Shown one piece after another: positions 10,247 through 21,310 of a stretch of 64,000 bases of DNA. Below the pieces are notes generated by a model that saw nothing but the letters and a program-made list of their open reading frames with translations, had not been told where the DNA came from and ran no database searches. The position numbers and the translations under genes are program-made. Within the stretch, counting starts at the first letter, position 1; every line of letters begins with the position of its first letter. This DNA is from Hyaloraphidium curvatum (taxonomy: Eukaryota; Monoblepharomycota; Hyaloraphidiomycetes; Hyaloraphidiales; Hyaloraphidiaceae): NCBI GenBank assembly GCA_025558095.1, contig JAIVFI010000041.1, positions 408,504-472,503 on the forward strand. Reading direction: 5' to 3'.

Positions 10247-10753
10247 CGTGTCTGGAGACCCTTGGCACGGGACGGACAACACCGAGAGCGGCAGAGAGAG
10301 TCCGGGCCCTATCACTGACGAAGCATTGTGTTTGGTTCGAGCTGGGTTGCCACTGCGGGCTTCTTCCGGGCGACGAATACTCCGCTACTCCGCCGAGTCC
10401 CCTGCGCAGCTTGATGCTTTGCTTGGCAACGAAGAACGCATATGGAGGAGAACAGGGGCTATTGAAGCTTTGTCGCTGCGCAACGGGGAGAGTCCTTCTA
10501 CATCAGCACCGTTACCATCTCTGTCCAGCATCCAGTCTCCATTGCGTTCCATTGAAGCCGTGGCGGGGATTGATTGCGGACACTTTGGGGCCAAATCGGT
10601 CTCCGTTTCGCCCGAACGGAATCTGGCCGACGTGGCCCGGTTCAGGCGCGGACCGAGACTCCTCCACCGACCCCACCGACCTACGTTCCGACCAAGCAAC
10701 CCTGGACACAGCCATGGCTTCGTGAACTCCGTCGACAGGCTTGGTCTTCCCAA
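10247..10753. other. Intergenic between GRL-like A and Zn2Cys6 paralogue 1
   Basis: About 500 bp, presumably the promoter region of the Zn2Cys6 gene and the terminator of the GRL-like gene. No motif stands out. Confidence 0.4.
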
Positions 10754-12169
10754 TCACCCGGCGCACACCGTCTCGACCGTAAAGTACACCCCCGCCGCCC
10801 TGAGCACCGTCCAGAGCCCGAACGAGAGCGTCACGCACGTCACCGCCAGCGTCCTCACCACCGCCGCGTCCACCGTGAACCCCATGTACTTCTGGCGCGC
10901 CCCCTCCGTCTGCGCAAACAGCGCCAGCAGGGCGTCGTGGTCCGCCAGCGACCTCTCCACGCGGTCCGACGGCCGCCTCGAGCGGAGCACCAGCACGTCG
11001 GCGCGGGTGCGGCGGTACAGGGCCGCGACGTCCTCGATGCGGAGGTTGGCGGCGGCGATCGCCAGCAGCGAGGTGAAGTAGATCGCGAGCACGTCCAGGA
11101 AGATGAGCGGCATCCACAGCGGCACGCACCCCGCGGCCACTGCGTTCAGGAGCAGGCCGACGATGAGCGTGGAGAGGGCGCCGAGGAACTGCGCGCGCCC
11201 CTGGGAGATGTAGGCCAGCTGGGAGGGCCAGGATTCCGCGAGGCGGAAGTGCAGCTCCACGTAGGGCTCGTCGGCGGCGGCGACGGGGACGAGGTCCTCG
11301 GCCGCGGCGCGGCGGTGCCGGTCGACCATGTCCGAGAGGAGGACCACCATGGCACGGTGCTGCAGGCGGCCCGAAAGACCCAGGATGCGGACGCTCGGGG
11401 TGTTGTACGAGAAGGTGAAGTGCGACGGCAGGGTGTGCAGGAGCAGCAACGCCGCGTAGACGGCAAAGAGGAGGATGCTCCACCAGGTCGACCACATCAG
11501 GGGGGCGAACGTCACGCACAGCGTCCAAACAGACAGGGCGTGTCCGCCGAGGAGCACTGCGCTCTGCATCGCGGCGTCGATCGGGTACATGATCCAGGAG
11601 GAGCGGACGACGGAGCTGCAGTCCCCGCACGGGCAAAGCCGGTCCGCGGGGTCGTGCCGAACGAGCGGCAACACCTGGCTTCCCTTGTCCGAGAGCAGGT
11701 CCCGCCACCGGACGAGCTGCGCAAAGGGGTTCGCGTCCAGGGACGGCACGGCGGCGACGAACTTGTGGCTCGTCCAGACACCGAGCGCGCCCAGCCAGAA
11801 CACGGCCAGGAAAAAGACGGTGATGGCGACCGAAGCCGCGGCGATTTGCTTGGTGCCGAAGGCGCCCAGCCTCGCGTTGAAGACGAGGAGGGGCACCAGC
11901 ATAAGGTACCACGACAACACCGAGGCCGCGAGGCGCGCACCCGAGTTCCGGGCCAGGAGCGCGAAACAGTGCGACACGTAGATGCGCGAGAACGCCAGGG
12001 GGATGGGCAGGCCGCGGAGGCCGGCCAGCAGCGAAGCTTCGTCGAGCGGCGCGGAAGCGCCGGCGTAGTCGCCGTCCTCGGGCAGCAGCGCGCGGCGCTC
12101 GGCGGGGCACAGGGACAGCGGCGGCAGAGGCTGCTTGGCGCCCGCCGCCGGCGCGCCGTCGTCCGCCAT
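10754..12169 (-). CDS. GRL/DUF3537-like multispanning membrane protein A
   Basis: 471 residues in one exon from the ATG at 12169. About seven to eight hydrophobic segments are separated by long charged loops. Three features are shared with proteins B (13199) and C (50214): a cysteine motif in a loop (DRLCPCGDC), a central FWSTWW-like helix followed by GRLQHRAMVVLLSDMV, and a conserved C-terminal block (GFTVDAAVVRTL, then LSFGLWTVLRAAGV, then TVETVC). The C-terminal Gly-Phe-x-Val-Asp block followed by a final helix resembles plant DUF3537 proteins. Those belong to the gustatory-receptor-like (GRL) superfamily of seven-transmembrane channels, which has members in chytrids. I see the domain pattern; the family assignment is inference. 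Probable plasma-membrane sensor or channel. Confidence 0.6.
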   Translation of the reverse strand: MADDGAPAAGAKQPLPPLSLCPAERRALLPEDGDYAGASAPLDEASLLAGLRGLPIPLAFSRIYVSHCFALLARNSGARLAASVLSWYLMLVPLLVFNARLGAFGTKQIAAASVAITVFFLAVFWLGALGVWTSHKFVAAVPSLDANPFAQLVRWRDLLSDKGSQVLPLVRHDPADRLCPCGDCSSVVRSSWIMYPIDAAMQSAVLLGGHALSVWTLCVTFAPLMWSTWWSILLFAVYAALLLLHTLPSHFTFSYNTPSVRILGLSGRLQHRAMVVLLSDMVDRHRRAAAEDLVPVAAADEPYVELHFRLAESWPSQLAYISQGRAQFLGALSTLIVGLLLNAVAAGCVPLWMPLIFLDVLAIYFTSLLAIAAANLRIEDVAALYRRTRADVLVLRSRRPSDRVERSLADHDALLALFAQTEGARQKYMGFTVDAAVVRTLAVTCVTLSFGLWTVLRAAGVYFTVETVCAG

Positions 12170-12420
12170 CCGGGCGTGTGTTCTGGGGGAAGGTTTGTCT
12201 CCGGGCGAGATCTGCGCTTGGCTCAAGGCTTGGCTACTGTCTCCCGCCCAGTGGACCTTGCCAAGATCAATGCCATTCGATCTCCCTCGTCGCAAGTGCA
12301 CCGGGTCAAGTGAAGGCACCGCACGTCCAACGCCGGCGGAAGCGTCAGGCCACGACCCAGACCAGATCGACCGGAGACCTGTCGCCCGCCCCGTGCCTCA
12401 ATCCCCTCCCACCACACACA

Positions 12421-13106
12421 TCACCGCCTTTCCTCGTCCCCGATGTAGTACGGCACCACATCTTCCGCAGCGATCCCGAACCTCCCGTCGTCTACCAAGT
12501 GCGAATTGGTCGCCTCGGGCACGACGGGCGGGGCCTTGCCCGCGTGCTCGGCCTCGCGCCACCGCAAGGCGCAGAGGCACCACCTGTCGCCGGGCTTGAG
12601 GCCGGGGAAGCGGAAGTCCGGGCGGGGGGTGATGAGCTGTTTCCGGGAAGGTTTCGGGTGGCCGATCCGAGGTCGTCGGGGGTAGGCAGCAAGCGCAACG
12701 CCGCGGGCAGGACGGGACTACGAGTCAGGGCCGGCAGGGCAGTAGCATCGCGGGCATGCAAACACGCACGTCGTTGCCGCGGGATCGCGTGAACTCGAGG
12801 AACTCCTTGGTCACCTCGGCGCAGACTGCTCGCCGGCGGGATGGCAGAACGGGGTCAGCTTGCCACGCTTCCCATGGGGGCCCGCGTCCGAGACCGACCG
12901 ACATGAGTACCGGAATCCTCGGGACCCGTCACGCACCGCCCGTCGCGGTAGAACCCGGTCAGCGGTGCGAGCGAGCAGATCTCCAGCGGGCGGCCGAGCA
13001 GGTTGCGGGGGGACGCCTGCGCGGGCATCGCGGGGAGCAGCAGCAGCAGCGCCGCGAGGAGGGCGGTGAGGGCGGAAAGAACAGAAGGCGGGGGCGGGCG
13101 GGGCAT
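12421..13106 (-). CDS. DUF2237 family protein with a signal peptide
   Basis: 159 residues from exons 13106-12899, 12825-12770 and 12636-12421. The introns are 73 and 133 bp with phases 1 and 0. The DUF2237 core is clear: LTGFYRDGRCVTGPEDSGTH, then EVTKEFLEFTRSRGND, then PDFRFPGLKPGDRWCLC. The family is small, Cys-containing and functionally uncharacterised, and bacterial members are usually cytosolic. Here about 30 residues precede the core and form a convincing signal peptide (Leu-rich core, AQAS-type cleavage region), so the product should enter the secretory pathway. It starts 92 bp from the divergent GRL-like gene B, suggesting a shared promoter. Confidence 0.8.
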
Positions 13107-13198
13107 GGGGGCCGCGGTGAGGCCTTCCCGCGGTGTGCGGAGGATCGATCGGAGCGCGGTGGCTGCGGGCTGCGGGCGGGGGAATCAGCTTGCATCCC

Positions 13199-14871
13199 AT
13201 GGAGCCGCCCACGGAGCCGGCCTCCGCCGCGCCCCCGCCGGCGCTGCTGACGCGCGAAGAATGGCTGGCGTGTTTTCCGGCCGCGGCGCCGGCGACCGGC
13301 GGGCTCGGCACCCTCCCGGGTCCCCCCGACCCGGCCGCGGCACTGCGGGACGCGGCCCCGCTCACGCAGTCGTCGATGCTGCGTGCCCTCGCCCCTTGGC
13401 CTTCGATGCGTGCCGTGCTATCCGCCCAGTTCGCGACGGGCGCGCTGCACTTCGCGATAATGCCGGCACAGCTGTTGACGCATTTCTTCAACCTGGCCAT
13501 AATGGGCGCCATGTTCTGGTTTCTGGAGCAGGCAAATTTCGCTGGCTTCGGCCGCTCCAATGCCGTGGTGGGCGTCACCGCCGGGGTCGTCGTCAACGCG
13601 TCAGGGTTGCTGTCCTATCTCGTTTTCCTGGTCTCGCGCGAAGCCAGAATGGAGTATCTGAGCTGGTTTGAAGTGAAATCGCTCGATTACAACTATTGCG
13701 CCCAGGCTGTGAGGTGGAGCGAACTCTGCTCGGGCGTTTTGAAGCATGGGGAAATGGAGGACGGTGGCTGCCTGGGCTCCTTCTCCAAAGGCCGCCTGGT
13801 GGCTCACGACCCCGACGACAAGCTTTGCCCGTGCCCGGACGAACGTTGCGCCGGTCAGCTCCTTTGGCAGGCCGCTGTGGCGGCCGCGTCGACGGCCCTT
13901 GTCGTCACGACGGCGGCCGTTACCTCGATGGGGGTGTGCATGGTTTGGACTCCTTTCGTGACCCTGCGCTTGCAGTTTTGGTCGACCTGGTGGAGCGTTC
14001 TTTTGGCCGTCGTCTTTCGTGAGCTCCTGTGTAGCCGCGCTCCTTCCGCCGCACCCCCACTCATGAAGCCCCACGCAGTAGTGTCCATGGTCACCTACTT
14101 TGTGACGTCCTTAGCGCACAACCACATAACGCTGCCCCTGCTCCGCCTCACCCTCCGGATCCACCACCGGGCGATGCACCTGGCGCTGTCGGACCTCGTC
14201 GACGGCTACCGCGCCGTGCTGGAGGACTCCGCCGCGGTCCATCGCGGTTGCCTGGAGACCGCATCCGCGTACGCTTCCCTCTATGCTCGCATAAAGATCG
14301 AATGGCAGACCCGCCTCAGGGAGCTCCTCCGCGGTCGGGGGTTCGCGGCGACCGCGGCGGCGTCCCTGGTCGCAGCAGGAGCCATCAACATCGTGAGCGC
14401 GCGCCAACCCACGGCAGGCGATCGCCCCTTTCTGACCGCCCGATGACACCGCAGATCGGCGGCTCCTGCCTCCCCGCGTACATCCCCATCTGGCTCCTCC
14501 TCGGCTTCGTGTACGTCTTCGCCACAGACATGGCCGGCGTAGCCGTCAGCAACGCCCAGATCTCGGACATCACCGCGCTCTTCCGCGACGCCCGCGCGGC
14601 GCTGGGCGAGCTCTCCATGCTCGCCACGCTCCCCGGCACCTCCCCCGCCCCGCAGGCCGCAATCATAACCTCGATCGGCGAACACCAACGGCTGCTGGGC
14701 TCGTTCGCGGACGCGGACAGGTACAAGGTCCGTCTTTTCGGCTTCGCGATTGACTATTCGGGGGTCAGGGCGGTGCTGGCGACGCTCCTGACGATCGCGC
14801 TGGGGTTGTGGACCGTCCTTAGGAGCGCGGGGGTGTTTCTGACCCTGGAGACGGTGTGCCCGTCTCCATGA
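13199..14871 (+). CDS. GRL/DUF3537-like multispanning membrane protein B
   Basis: 536 residues from exons 13199-14392 and 14455-14871, with a 62-bp intron (GTGAGC donor, phase 0). About seven or eight membrane segments, the loop motif DKLCPCPDERC, a FWSTWWSVLL helix, then LRIHHRAMHLALSDLVDGYR. The C-terminal block includes FGFAIDYSGVRAV, LGLWTVLRSAGVF and LETVCP. These match proteins A and C at the same positions, while the loops are divergent. It lies head-to-head with the DUF2237 gene and about 1 kb from protein A on the opposite strand, so A and B look like an old local duplication. Function as for A: candidate chemosensory-type channel, inferred. Confidence 0.6.
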
Positions 14872-14986
14872 ACGATCCCCGAGGCTGCATCCGACGACAT
14901 GCGAGCGCAGACGACTGAGCAAACCAATCAAATCAGAGCAAATCAATACAATCACATTGGGGCGCACTGGCCTCCGAAACCCCGCA

Positions 14987-17022
14987 TCACCCCTCCCCGT
15001 CCACCATCGTCCAGCTCCCCTCCATGTCCGCCAGCGACCCCACCGTGCTGCTCGACAGCGTCCGCCCCCTGATCCTCCCCTCCTCGAGCGCCTCGGCGAG
15101 CGTGGGCGCGAACTCGGGGCTCCCGGGGAGCGACGCCACCGACGCCGCGAGGTCCCGCTCCGGGGGGCCGAACGACGAGAGGAGGCGGGAGAGGAGCGCG
15201 CCCATCCTCGACGTCCGCGGGGCGGGAACCTCCGCCGTCGGGAGCGGCAGCTGTCCTGCGTCCTCGTCGCCCGTGTCCACGGGGGCGAACGCGGGGGGCA
15301 GCTCCAGCCCGTCCTCCATGGCCTCGAGCACCTCCCCCGCCACCCTCTCGAGCTCCTCCACCCCCGGCTCCCCCTCCCCCTCCGCAGCCGGAACGCGCAT
15401 CTCCGGCCTGGGCGCCGGGCTGACCAGCACCCCCTCCCCCTCGTCCTCCTCCAGCCCCACGGCCTTCCTTCGTGCCACAGTGGCCGCCAGCGCCTCCCCG
15501 GCCCTCTCCAGTATAAAGTCCGCCGCCCGCTCCGCCCCGCCTTCCTCCCCCATCCGCCGACCCATTTCCCTGCACCGCCCGGCCATGCCCCCGTCGGCCA
15601 AGCACGCTCTCACGGCCTCGAGCAGCTCCCTGCCCCCCGCCCTCCGGACCCATTTGCCCACCCCCCTGGCCTCGCACTCGCGCGCCCACAGGTACTGGTC
15701 CCCGAAGAACGGCACCACGACCGAAGGTACCCCCGCGAGCAGCGCGGCCGACAGCGTGCCGGAACCGCCGTGGTGCACGGCGCACGAGAGGTGCGGGAAC
15801 AGCGCGCCGTGCGGCACCGAGGGGACCACGTGGAACGCCGGGGGCAGGGAGAGCAGCGGGTCCGCGGGGGCGGGGGGGTACGCCGCGCCCGGGGGGGAGC
15901 CCGGGGGTGGTGGTGTGGGGGTCGGGTGGGCCCAGCCTCGGGCGAGGACGACGCGCCAGTTGCCCGCCTGGGCGGCGTCGACGACCGCGCGGAGGAGGGC
16001 GGGGGGGTCGGGGGGCACGATGGAGCCGAAGCCGACGTAGATGATGGGATTTGAAGGGGTGGCGGGGGGTTGGAGGAAGGCGAGGAGGTCGGGGGGGAGG
16101 GAGTCGGTGGATGGGGCGGAGGGGATGGTGAAGGCGCCGCTGCGGGGAAACGTGGAGGAGGGACGATCAGATAAACGGAAACAATGAGCACGCCTGACAG
16201 GCCCCACCACACATCGATCTCGTCGCCCCAGTCGGGCGGCTTGGGCAGCAGGCTCGGCGAGTAGCCGTAAACGGTGGGGATCCCCTTGGCCGGGTAGCGC
16301 CACCCTGCCCCCCTCGCGACCTCCCTCCCCATCGCCCGCTGCTCCCTCGCGTGCATCGAGTTCGTCGGCAGCCCCCTCGCCCTCCTGAAGGCCGAGATCA
16401 GCGCGCGGGCGCCGAACTGCAGCGCCTCCTCGGCGGCCACGTGGCTAGCGAGGTTGTACGCGCGGCCGAGGTCCCGCGGGGGCACGAGGAACGGGTGCGG
16501 CACGTGAGCTGTGCGGTGCCACGGCATGAAGAAGGCGTGGGCGAGGGGCAGCCTCATTGCGTCGGCCAGATGGGTGGAGCACAGCAGCGAGGGCGCGGCG
16601 ACCAGCAGGTCCGGTGCGGCCGCCAGCGCCGCGGCATGTGCCGAGTCGAACAGCTCGGCGAGAAAGGCGAGCAGCGCGGGCGCGGCGGCGGGGAGGTGCA
16701 GCAGCCCGCGGGACAGCGTGGCCATCAGCGCGTGCGGCGAGCCCGAGAGGGGGAGGAAGGCGACGCCGTGCGCCTCGACGAAGGCGCGGTGGGCTTCGTG
16801 GCTCGCCAAAATCACTTGATATGTGGTCGACGGGTCCTTAAATCGGTCGTCCGGGGAGGCCCCCGCAGCGGACGCCGGAGACGGCTGCCCGGCAGTCCGG
16901 CCCCTCTCCGCGAACGCCAGCGCCAGCGCCACGAACGGCTGCACGTCGCCGCGCGACCCGATCGTCAGCAGCAGCACCCGCACCGCTCGGCCGCCGCCCG
17001 GGGGGGCTGGGGGCGGGGCCAT
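14987..17022 (-). CDS. GT1/GT28-type sterol glucosyltransferase-like enzyme
   Basis: 654 residues from exons 17022-16211 and 16139-14987 over a 71-bp intron (phase 2). The N-terminal Rossmann domain starts with VLLLTIGSRGDVQPFVALAL, the hallmark of GT28/sterol 3-beta-glucosyltransferases. The C-terminal nucleotide-sugar domain carries GFGSIVPPDPPAL and CAVHHGGSGTLSAALLAGVP (His and Gly-rich donor site). Yeast Atg26 has PH/GRAM domains in front; none is seen here, so this is a short form. It probably transfers glucose from UDP-glucose to a sterol or other lipid in the cytosol or at membranes. A Pro/Ala/Glu-rich tail of about 180 residues follows. The ATG at 17022 is preferred over the in-frame GTG at 17052. 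Confidence 0.85.
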
Positions 17023-17156
17023 CGTGGTGGCGGGTCGCGCGTCACGCGCCACGGAAGGGGATGTCGGACATCGGGGGCCCCATTATCAGACGGACGGGGG
17101 ATCGGACGCTAACAATGGGACTGGGGAGATGCAAGATGGGAATATTGGCAGACGGA

Positions 17157-18320
17157 TCACAGCTTGGTGGTCTTGGCGGTCAGGAACCGGTTGGGCGAGT
17201 GGCCCATGACGGTCGACGCGCCGCCGTCCACGACGACCTCCACCCCCGTCCTGGAACGAAACCCGTCAGCACTCTCTGCAACCACACGGGTCAGCGGCAG
17301 CTCCCCACATGTAGGAGCTCTCGACCGACGCCAGGAACAGCACCGCCTGCGCGATCTCCTCGGGCTCGCCCCACCTGCCCATGGGGGAGCCCTCGGCGGC
17401 GCGGCCGAGGAACTTGTCGACGCTGGAGCGGGGCAGCGAGGGGTTGGCGAGGATGTAGTCGTGGATGTCGGTGGGGAAGAAGCCGGGCTGCGCAAACGGG
17501 GGAAACGGAGGGGTCAGAAGACCGGACCGCCATCGCGTGTCGCACCCCGGCAACTCCCACGTACGTGAATGGAGTTGCAGCGTATGTTGCGATGCGCCAG
17601 GTACGCCGCCGCGTGCTTGGTCATGCCCCTCACCGCCCACTTGGCCGCGTTGTACCCGAACCCGGACCCGGCCCCCTGCAGCGCCGCCGCCGACGACACG
17701 TTGACGATGCTCTTGCCCTCGGCGGCGGCGTTGCGCACCATCGACGCCGACCCCTCGCGGATGCCAAAGTACACGCCGTCCTGGTTGATGGCGAGCTGCT
17801 TGCGCCAGTCGGACGTGGGGTGCTTGTAGATGCCGTGCTGCGCGGGGTCGTGCGCCGAGGCGTAGCCAAAGTACTGGGAACGTGGGAGGGGAGCAAAGAA
17901 GAGGCGTCCGGAGGGTGAACGCAGGTCGGCCGACGACACGGGTGAGCACGCGTCGGACCGTGCCGGCCCCGGGGACAGACGCACCTCCTGCGCGTACCCC
18001 GCGTTGTTCACCAGCACGTCCAGCGGCCCGTACGTCCTCTCCGCGAACGCCACGGCGTCCTTCCACCCGCCCTCGCTGGTCACGTCCAGCGGGAACCACT
18101 CCGCCTCGCCGCCGTCCCTGCGGATCTCCTCGACGACCTCGCGGCCCGTGGCGGCCTGCGAGGGCAGGTCCGTGACGACCACGCGGGCGCCGTGCCGCGC
18201 GAGGAGGACGGCCGAGGTGCGCCCGAAGCCGCGCTTGGAGCCGGCGCCGGTGATGAGGACCACCCTCCCGAGCCCGGTGGAGGGGTTCAGCATGCGCTTG
18301 GCGGGGGGCGGGTACTGCAT
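17157..18320 (-). CDS. Short-chain dehydrogenase/reductase, possible peroxisomal signal
   Basis: 305 residues from exons 18320-17985, 17873-17565, 17487-17309 and 17250-17157 (introns 111, 77 and 58 bp). Classical SDR features are all present: cofactor loop TGAGSKRGFGRT, the NNAGYAQ motif, and catalytic Ser-Tyr-Lys in IVNVSSAAALQG and GYNAAKWAVRG. The late block GEPEEIAQAVLFLAS is followed by SSYMTGVEVVVDGG, restored by the last splice. The protein ends TKL, a permissible but weak PTS1 tripeptide, so peroxisomal location is possible. The acidic residue after beta2 (TDLPSQ) favours NAD over NADP. The substrate cannot be predicted. Confidence 0.88.
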
Positions 18321-18812
18321 CGCGGCGGGGGAGTCGGAAGCGGACGCACGCCGGGACGGGGCGCGGACGGATGTGTGTGGGCGAGGTGTCTCCCGCGGGT
18401 GGCAAGGGAGTTCGCGGCGCCGCCATCGCCTCCACGGCCACTATCCGGCCCGCGGTGCATCTTCGCGAGGGTTGGGGTTCGCGAGCCGGAGAAGCAGGGT
18501 GAAGGGAACGTGCGAGGGGCCCGATGCGGGGGGACGGCAAGAGGGGAGAGGGAGATGCTGAGCCGCCTCGGAGCGATCCGACTTTGAGGCGCCGCCCCGC
18601 GAGGCCGGTTTCCATCCGGGCATAGCTCAGCGCTCTGAGATCCTCTCGCATTGCGATGCGGGGGACGGCCCTGATCCGTTTGCCGGGTGTGGGTCCCGAT
18701 GACCTGCGGGCGGCTGAAGTCAAGCGGCGCAAAGCCGGGCGGATAGCCGGGCGGCCGGGCGGTCTCCGTGCGTTTTCCCCGGCCCGCCTTCCCACCCCCC
18801 CAATCCCGCCAG
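18321..18812. other. Divergent intergenic region
   Basis: Between the SDR gene (minus) and the gene at 18813 (plus). Presumably holds both promoters; no motif recognised. Confidence 0.4.
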
Positions 18813-19826
18813 ATGGCCGCGCCACGCGCCGCCCCTCTCCGCCTCCGCGCCGCGCTCCTCGCCGAGCTCCTCGCCCTCCTCCTCGCGGTGGCGCTGGCCG
18901 CCCCCGCCGCCGGCTCCGACTGGGACAAGCTCGAGATGGTCAACCGGCACTCGGTGGCCTGCAAGGTCCACGGCGACGCAGGCCACGACGTCCGCTGCGC
19001 AAGTGGAACTACGCGTTCCGGTACAAGCTCGCCCTGCACAAGGGCCCGATCGGCGCCGTGGGGACCAAGCCGGGCGAGAAGGAGGACGAGTATTCGGCAA
19101 AGGTGGCCGTGTACGGCGGCAGCATCTGCCACCTCCCCGGGGTCCCCATCCATGACCAAGGACCGTGAGTGGCGGGCGGCGCAGCCTGCGGGCATTGTCG
19201 CTCACGGAACACGGCTCGCTCCCCCAGAACATCAAGGAGGGCTGGCAAATCATCCGCACCGAGTCGTCCCCGATGTTGTTCGGCGTGCGCCCCCTCGAGG
19301 TGTTCATAAGCCAGTGCCAGGGCAGAAGGGTGGGCGGCGGGATACAGCGAAGCAGGCTGCCGATTGTCCGGTTCTCGATGTTGCGTGCGTCTTCGCGGAA
19401 GCCCAGGCGTAGGTAGTTTACCGAGATTGTCTTCCCCAGATTGCGGTGCTTTGCACTCGTGCGCAGGAGAAGCTAGGGAAGCTTGCCGCGGAGGCCGACA
19501 TCAAGTTCGTGCAGCGGCACGCGGACGACAAGGCCAAGGACGAGATGGCAGAGCTGCTCGGGGAGCCAGGCTATGCCGAGCATCCCGTGCTGCTCGCGCA
19601 CCTGGCGCAGTACTGGCAGGCGCTCGCAAAGAAGCGGATCAAGGCCTAGGGGCGCAAGCGCCCCGAGAAGAAGGAACCGGGCGGGTCGGGGAGGAAGGAT
19701 GTTTACTTCTGCAGCAAGTGCGGGTTCTGCTGGAGCGTGCTTGTGAGCAGGGAGAAGTTCGCCGCGCACCCGTGCGGCACGGCCTTCATGGAGTTCAAGG
19801 ACCGGAGGGGAACGAGTCAAAAGTAG
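18813..19826 (+). CDS. Unrecognised secreted or ER protein with disrupted or recoded frame
   Basis: The ATG at 18813 opens a strong signal peptide (Leu/Ala-rich, residues 1-33) followed by SDWDKLEM. The next coding block (WNYAFRYKLALHKGPIGAV, from 19004) is reached in phase through an intron ending at 19003, with donor at 18939 (65 bp). The third block, from NIKEGWQIIRTESSPM, follows a 63-bp GTGAGT intron, but the phases disagree by one base. The fourth block (from EKLGKLAAEADIKF) reaches an in-frame TAG at 19647-19649. Beyond the TAG the same frame stays coding-like for 58 more codons, with a CSKCGFC cysteine cluster, to a TAG at 19824. I do not recognise the family. Sequencing errors, a decaying gene or stop readthrough are all possible. 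Confidence 0.45.
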
Positions 19827-19869
19827 CGTGTCGTCTGTTTTTATCGACTCATCTATCTTGCCGCCGGTT

Positions 19870-20912
19870 TCAGATCTTCGCCTTCTCGGCGCCCTTCCCC
19901 CTCTTCATAGCCCCCATGGGTATCGGCCTCGCGAGCGCGACCTGCCTCCCCACCGCCACCACCTCCCCGTTCTCTCCCCACGCCGCAACCTCGTACTCCG
20001 TCGTCGTTCCCCTCCGCAGCGTCATGTGCTGTCTGATCCGGAGCCACTCCCCCCGCGGTGGCGCGAAGAAGTGCACCGAGAACGAGATGGTGCTGTGAGG
20101 CGCCGCGTGGCCCGCGGGGACGTCGCTGCCCCCGACCATGAACCGGATCCCGTAGTTGAGCGAGCCCAGAAAGTCCGTCACGGCCGCGACGCCGGCGCAG
20201 TCCCACGGGCGGCCGTCGCGCGTGCGGATCCAGACCTCGCCGTCCTCGCCCAGCGACAACCTCCGCGGGTCGCCGGAAGGCAGGGATCGAGCGGCCACGA
20301 CGGCGGCGCCGAGGCGGTCCAGGTCCGCGTGCGAGATCACCAGCTCGTAGTTGTCGGCGAACGGCGGCGAGGGCTTGCTCCAGCCGGCGAGGTTGAAGAG
20401 CTCGCGGGCATCGCAGGCGTCTTGGCCCGGAGGAGGCACGGAAGGAAGCCGGGAATAGTAGGGAAGAGCTTCCGACGGGCCCGCATAGGGAAGTCGGCCG
20501 AAAGTGGCCTGAGTGGAGGCAAAGGGTGCCGATGATCCCGACTTGGGGTCGACCTGGGAGAGAATGCAGATCGCCGTTGCTGACAGGCCGTGACAAAGGA
20601 ACGTCAGCGCTTGAAACTGGAATTGGGCAGCCCTTGAAACCCACCGAAGCTCTTGCCCGTCTTCAGGACGCGGACCTCGGCCTCGACCGTGCTGTCCGCC
20701 GGCGGCGCGCCGAAAAATTCGGTGCCCGCGCTGAACACGTCCGGGTGTGACTCTCCAAGCACGGTGGCGATGGCCTTCAGCGCGATGGCCGCCGTGAAGC
20801 CGCCGAACGGCGCGACGGCAGGGCCGCCCCACCCCGGCGACAGGCGCAGCGAGAAGCGGCCCTTTGAAACGGGCACGAGGGCCGTTGCGCGGTCGAAGGC
20901 GTAGGAAGCCAT
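19870..20912 (-). CDS. Acyl-CoA thioesterase-like double hot-dog protein
   Basis: 325 residues from exons 20912-20645 and 20579-19870 over a 65-bp intron (GTGGGT donor, phase 1). The N-terminal hot dog contains SPGWGGPAVAPFGGFTAAIA, and the splice restores KTGKSFATAICILSQ, typical of TesB/4HBT_3 proteins. The C-terminal hot dog has SLNYGIRFMVGG, HSTISFSVHFFAPP and WLRIRQHMTLRRG. Family members hydrolyse acyl-CoA thioesters or act on related polyketide/fatty acyl thioesters. The classic Asp-Thr/Ser-Gln triad cannot be assigned with confidence. The C terminus is Lys-rich and ends AKI, so there is no PTS1. It is convergent with the damaged gene at 18813, with a 43-bp gap. Confidence 0.8.
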
Positions 20913-21310
20913 GAATAGGGCAAAAGAGGGAAAAGAGCGGCGATTCCGAGAGCGGCGGCCAACCGGTGGATTTCGAGAGAGGGAGCCGGCGGGCCGACTA
21001 CTATGCCGCTGATGCAATTACTGCACTTCGCGCCCTACACGTCACGACCGACCCGCTAACGATGTGGCCTGCGAGTGAGGGAAGCTGAGGTCCTGAAAAG
21101 TGTGCGCCAACCGGCCCCGATCGTGTCCGTAATCGGGGCCGGCGCGCACCCGGCTCCTGAAGCCGGGGTCTCTAGCTCTACGTCTAAGTCCGAACGCAAG
21201 GTCTCCAAAGCCAGAGCGTCGCCCGCTCATAGGGTCCCCAAAGTCCCGCCGCCAAAATCCGAGGACGCCCCTCGGCTCACCCCACGCCACGCCGCCAGCC
21301 GCGGGGACCC
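20913..21310. other. Intergenic, nothing recognised
   Basis: Between the thioesterase start and the 3' end of the 20-exon gene, both minus. It contains only low-complexity ORF shadows. Confidence 0.45.

Noticed and set aside
10574-12313. 579-residue plus-strand ORF antisense to GRL-like A
   Set aside because: Gln/Arg/His/Glu-rich shadow of a membrane protein read backwards; no start context or domain.
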